Source of the DNA: an uncultured Rikenella sp.
GTDB taxonomy: Bacteria; Bacteroidota; Bacteroidia; Bacteroidales; Rikenellaceae
Assembly (NCBI RefSeq): GCF_910579375.1
Contig: NZ_CAJTUJ010000082.1
Location: 1 to 8,182, forward strand
Reading direction: 5' to 3'
Length of the DNA: 8,182 bases
Shown: positions 5,637 to 8,182 of the stretch, piece by piece
Numbering within the stretch: the first letter of the stretch is position 1
Layout of the letters: each line of letters starts with the position of its first letter
Made by a program: the position numbers and the translations under genes
The notes under the pieces: generated by a model
Databases searched by the model: none
What the model saw: the letters and a program-made list of their open reading frames with translations, nothing else
What the model was told of the DNA's origin: nothing

Positions 5637-5676
5637 GGCGAATCTCTGAATTTATGTCTGGTCGGGCTTATTCGCC
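5637..5676. promoter_or_regulatory. 7-bp inverted repeat upstream of the R-M operon
   Basis: GGCGAAT (5637-5643) and ATTCGCC (5670-5676) are perfectly complementary and separated by 26 bases, ending 9 bases before the possible -7 element. It could be a regulatory site or a weak leader hairpin. The support is limited to sequence symmetry. Confidence 0.3.
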
Positions 5677-5685
5677 TACTTTTCT

Positions 5686-5693
5686 TATTTTTA
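5686..5693 (+). promoter_or_regulatory. Weak -7 candidate for the R-M operon
   Basis: TATTTTTA matches the TAnnTTTG element except for its last base. It sits 36 bases before the methylase ATG, a reasonable leader length. There is no clear TTG at -33. Confidence 0.35.
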
Positions 5694-5729
5694 CACGCTA
5701 AGAAGAGATGATATAAGAAATTTCACCAA

Positions 5730-7649
5730 ATGGCGAGAAAAGAGGTTAAAACAGACCTTTGGGTTTATGGATTATTGCAGGAGGCCGATATTCATTTAAC
5801 TCCACAAGGGTGTGATATAAAGGAGATCGCAGAAGCATTAAAAACCGCATCTAAATCAAAAACGGGCCATGTCGGTTATCCTGAATATTGCGGGGTGGTC
5901 AAAGATTTTCTGCTGGTCATCGAAGATAAGGCGGTGCTTGAAAAACATCTGGCCCGGGATGAAAAAGGTCTAATCTGTCAGGATGTCAAGAGTGTCAAGG
6001 ACTATGCGGTCAATGGGGCCTTGTTTTACGGCCTACACTTGGCGGCCAACACGTCGTATCACAAAGTACTGGCCTTCGGTGTGTCGGGCAACGAGAAACA
6101 TCATAGGATTACTCCGGTGTTCGTTAACGAGCGGGGCGATTACCAGGAGTTGCCCGACATGGAGACCTTCATCTCTTTCAATGAGACCAATATCGACGAG
6201 TATTACCTGAAAGAGATACTACGTGAAGAGACGGATGTGGAAAAGACAACGGCCGAAATTCTTAAAGAGGCCGAGAAGCTGCATAACGACCTGCGCAATT
6301 ACGGGAATTTGACCACCGAGCAAAAACCGTTGGTGGTGTCGGGTATTATGCTCGCTCTGCGGGAGATCGAGTACAAAACATTCTCCATCGAGTCTCTCGT
6401 CGGCGATTCCATTAAAACCGATGGGCAAAAGATTTGGGAAGCCATCCGGAGTAATTTGGACAGAGTCAATGTTACGCCCGACACGAAACGGGACAAATTG
6501 CTCAGCCAGTTCTCCGTCATAAAAGATACAACAAAAATAAACGAGATAGACGCGACGTTAGGTAAAACGCCCTTAAGATATTATACGGAATTTCTCTACA
6601 ATAGCATATACAAAAATATCCGGTACCGCAACTCGGCAGAGGACTATTTGGGGCGGTTTTACGGTGAATTCATGTCTTACTCGGGTGGCGACGGGCAGAC
6701 TCTGGGTATTGTTCTCACTCCAAAGCACATCACGGAGTTATTTTGCGAATTGGCGGAGTTGAAAGTCGAAGACAAGGTACTCGACCCTTGTTGCGGTACG
6801 GCCGGTTTCTTGATCGCCGCTATGCACAAGATGGTTCGGCAAACCGACGATGAGGCTTGCAGGAGACGCATCAAACGCGACCAGTTGTTCGGTATCGAAC
6901 AGCAGCCTTATATGTTTACCATTGCCACGACCAACATGATTCTCCGCGGCGATGGCAAGAGTAACCTACACAACTGGGATTTCCTGAAACAAAATCCCGG
7001 ACAATTACAGCTCAAGGGGTGTACCGTGGGGATGATGAACCCGCCCTATTCGCAGGGTTCCAAGGCCAACCCCGATTTGTACGAGATCAGCTTTACGGAA
7101 CATCTGCTCGATTCGTTGACGGAAGGGGCGAGGGCTATCGTCATCATCCCTCAATCTTCCGTTACGGGCAAGAGCCGCGAGGAACAGAATGTCAAGAACA
7201 ACATCCTGAAACACCACACGCTGGAAGGGGTGATTACGCTCAATAAAAACACCTTTTATGGGGTTGGTACCAATACGTGTATCGCCGTTTTCACGGCCGG
7301 GGTGCCGCATGATCCGGACCACCGGTGTCGTTTCATCAATTTTGAAGACGACGGATTTGTGGTGAGCAAACATGTCGGTTTGGAGGAGACGGCGAGTGCC
7401 AAAGACAAACGGCAACACTTGTTGGACGTGTGGTTCGGTCGGGTCGAGGCGGAGACGAAGTTTTGTGTGGAAACTACTGTCGAGGCGGAGGATGAATGGC
7501 TGCACGCGTTCTACTATTTCAACGACGAGATACCGTCGGAAAAGGATTTCGAGCGGACGATGGCGGATTATCTGACCTTTGAGTTCAACATGATCACGCA
7601 CGGACGGGGGTATTTATTCGAAGAGAAGGAGGGAAATTGCAATGGTTAA
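5730..7649 (+). CDS. combined restriction-modification subunit: N-terminal PD-(D/E)XK nuclease-like domain plus HsdM-type N6-adenine methylase (BcgI-like)
   Basis: This 639-residue protein starts at the first ATG after an in-frame stop at 5709-5711. The C-terminal two thirds is an HsdM-type methylase. A helical region (about 160-320) is followed by 'GIVLTPKHI' (326-334), motif I 'DPCCGTAGF' (352-360; the common form is DPACGTGGF) and motif IV NPPY (437-440), so it should transfer a methyl group from AdoMet to adenine N6. The first 150 residues are not typical of HsdM. 'PEY' (51-53), D59, then 'VIEDK' with E65 and K67 form a PD-(D/E)XK pattern. 'DVKSVKDYAVNGALFYG' (85-101) resembles the helix that follows it in HSDR_N-type nucleases. 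Nuclease and methylase in one chain with a separate S subunit is the BcgI (Type IIB/IIG) layout, and the size is close to the roughly 70-kDa BcgI A subunit. An alternative is a Type I HsdM with an inactive N-terminal domain. It overlaps the S gene by 8 bases. Confidence 0.85.
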   Translation: MARKEVKTDLWVYGLLQEADIHLTPQGCDIKEIAEALKTASKSKTGHVGYPEYCGVVKDFLLVIEDKAVLEKHLARDEKGLICQDVKSVKDYAVNGALFYGLHLAANTSYHKVLAFGVSGNEKHHRITPVFVNERGDYQELPDMETFISFNETNIDEYYLKEILREETDVEKTTAEILKEAEKLHNDLRNYGNLTTEQKPLVVSGIMLALREIEYKTFSIESLVGDSIKTDGQKIWEAIRSNLDRVNVTPDTKRDKLLSQFSVIKDTTKINEIDATLGKTPLRYYTEFLYNSIYKNIRYRNSAEDYLGRFYGEFMSYSGGDGQTLGIVLTPKHITELFCELAELKVEDKVLDPCCGTAGFLIAAMHKMVRQTDDEACRRRIKRDQLFGIEQQPYMFTIATTNMILRGDGKSNLHNWDFLKQNPGQLQLKGCTVGMMNPPYSQGSKANPDLYEISFTEHLLDSLTEGARAIVIIPQSSVTGKSREEQNVKNNILKHHTLEGVITLNKNTFYGVGTNTCIAVFTAGVPHDPDHRCRFINFEDDGFVVSKHVGLEETASAKDKRQHLLDVWFGRVEAETKFCVETTVEAEDEWLHAFYYFNDEIPSEKDFERTMADYLTFEFNMITHGRGYLFEEKEGNCNG

Positions 7650-8182
7650 CCTTACATTGGAAAATAAAAATTGGCGAAAATTTGTTATTGGTGATCTATT
7701 TGATGCAAAACGTCCAATAAGCCGAAAGGAGGATGATTACAACGATGGAGAAATACCATTTATCGCGTCAGGTGCTATAAACAATGGGGTTACAAAATTC
7801 TGTATCCCTAAAAATAGCGAGATCCTTGATAATGGCAACTGTCTCTCGATTAGTCCCGTAGATGGAAGTTGTTATTATCATCCATATAATTTTTTAGGGC
7901 GTGGCGGAGCTGGGTCATCGGTCATTCTTCTTTACGCGAGGAATTTTTCTCTGGATAGGTATGTGGCACTTTTTATCTCTAAAGCTATCACCCAAACTAC
8001 TGCAACTAAATATAATTATGGGCATATGGCTTCATTGGATAGAATAAAAAAAGACAAAATATACTTACCTGTTAATGTGAATGAAGAGATAGATTTTCAG
8101 TTTATGTCTTCATTTATGAGGCAGAAAGAACAACAAATTTTGAAACCAACTCTGGAAAAATTATGCAAAAGATTGATAATCA
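7642..8182 (+). CDS. restriction-modification specificity (S) subunit, 5' part, runs off the window
   Basis: From the ATG at 7642, 180 codons are open to the window edge; the 3' end is outside. Features match S subunits: 'WRKFVIGDLFDAKRP' (11-25), 'IPFIASGAINNGV' (38-50), 'LGRGGAGSSV', 'ALFISKAI', 'DRIKKDKIYLPVN', then the start of a charged helix 'FMRQKEQQILKPTLEKL' that normally separates or follows a target-recognition domain. So one recognition domain and the beginning of the conserved helix are visible. It should set the DNA sequence recognised by the complex with the upstream methylase. Its start overlaps the upstream stop (ATGGTTAA, 7642-7649), pointing to translational coupling. It is AT-rich compared with the rest: 21 G/C of 60 at 7981-8040, versus 33 of 60 in efp (4321-4380), which is common for exchanged recognition domains. 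Confidence 0.88.
   Translation, partial: MVNLTLENKNWRKFVIGDLFDAKRPISRKEDDYNDGEIPFIASGAINNGVTKFCIPKNSEILDNGNCLSISPVDGSCYYHPYNFLGRGGAGSSVILLYARNFSLDRYVALFISKAITQTTATKYNYGHMASLDRIKKDKIYLPVNVNEEIDFQFMSSFMRQKEQQILKPTLEKLCKRLII

Larger units (their letters stand above)
5334..5729. other. Gene-free leader region upstream of the restriction-modification operon
   Basis: No convincing gene is present. A 92-codon frame (5340-5618, plus) is Gly-rich, has no recognised motif and spans both arms of an inverted repeat, so I do not call it. The stretch contains a G-rich segment (5355-5436), a 22-bp inverted repeat (5392-5558), repeated ATGATAT units and a possible -7 element near 5686. Confidence 0.6.

Overview
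The window looks like a chromosomal segment from a Bacteroidetes (Bacteroidota) bacterium. A GC-rich gut genus such as Alistipes would fit, but that is inference from base composition and gene content, not proof. Supporting signs are promoter elements of the Bacteroidetes form TAnnTTTG, few Shine-Dalgarno-like sites, a FISUMP-type surface-protein C-terminus, a DUF4837 lipoprotein, and GC-rich housekeeping genes (bases 4321-4380 have 33 G/C of 60).

Layout. (1) Bases 1-197 hold the 3' end of a FISUMP-like surface protein on the + strand, converging on a minus-strand pair across a GC-rich palindrome. (2) Bases 246-2049 (minus) encode a DUF4837 lipoprotein followed by a radical SAM protein of the COG0731 type. 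(3) A 119-bp divergent spacer carries back-to-back TAnnTTTG elements. (4) Bases 2169-3900 (plus) form a tight three-gene run: NodB-type polysaccharide deacetylase, MgtC/SapB-family membrane protein and YqaA-type VTT-domain membrane protein. (5) Elongation factor P (efp, 3972-4538) has its own -33/-7 promoter and ends at an 18-bp terminator hairpin.

(6) From about 4607 to 5729 there is over 1.1 kb with no intact gene. It holds a dense run of hairpins (4642-4999), an N-terminal remnant of a ParA-type ATPase on the minus strand (5187-5333), a 22-bp inverted repeat with 21 matches (5392-5413 / 5537-5558), and small repeats just upstream of the next operon. It reads as a decayed accessory junction. 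(7) Bases 5730-8182 carry a restriction-modification locus. A 639-aa protein joins an N-terminal PD-(D/E)XK nuclease-like domain to an N6-adenine methylase. It overlaps by 8 bases an AT-rich specificity-subunit gene that runs off the right edge.

The most interesting element is this restriction-modification locus. Its first gene would usually be labelled HsdM, but the N-terminal nuclease motifs suggest a combined restriction-and-modification subunit with a separate S subunit, as in BcgI-like (Type IIB/IIG) enzymes, rather than an ordinary Type I HsdM. The second is the structured, repeat-rich non-coding region between efp and this locus.
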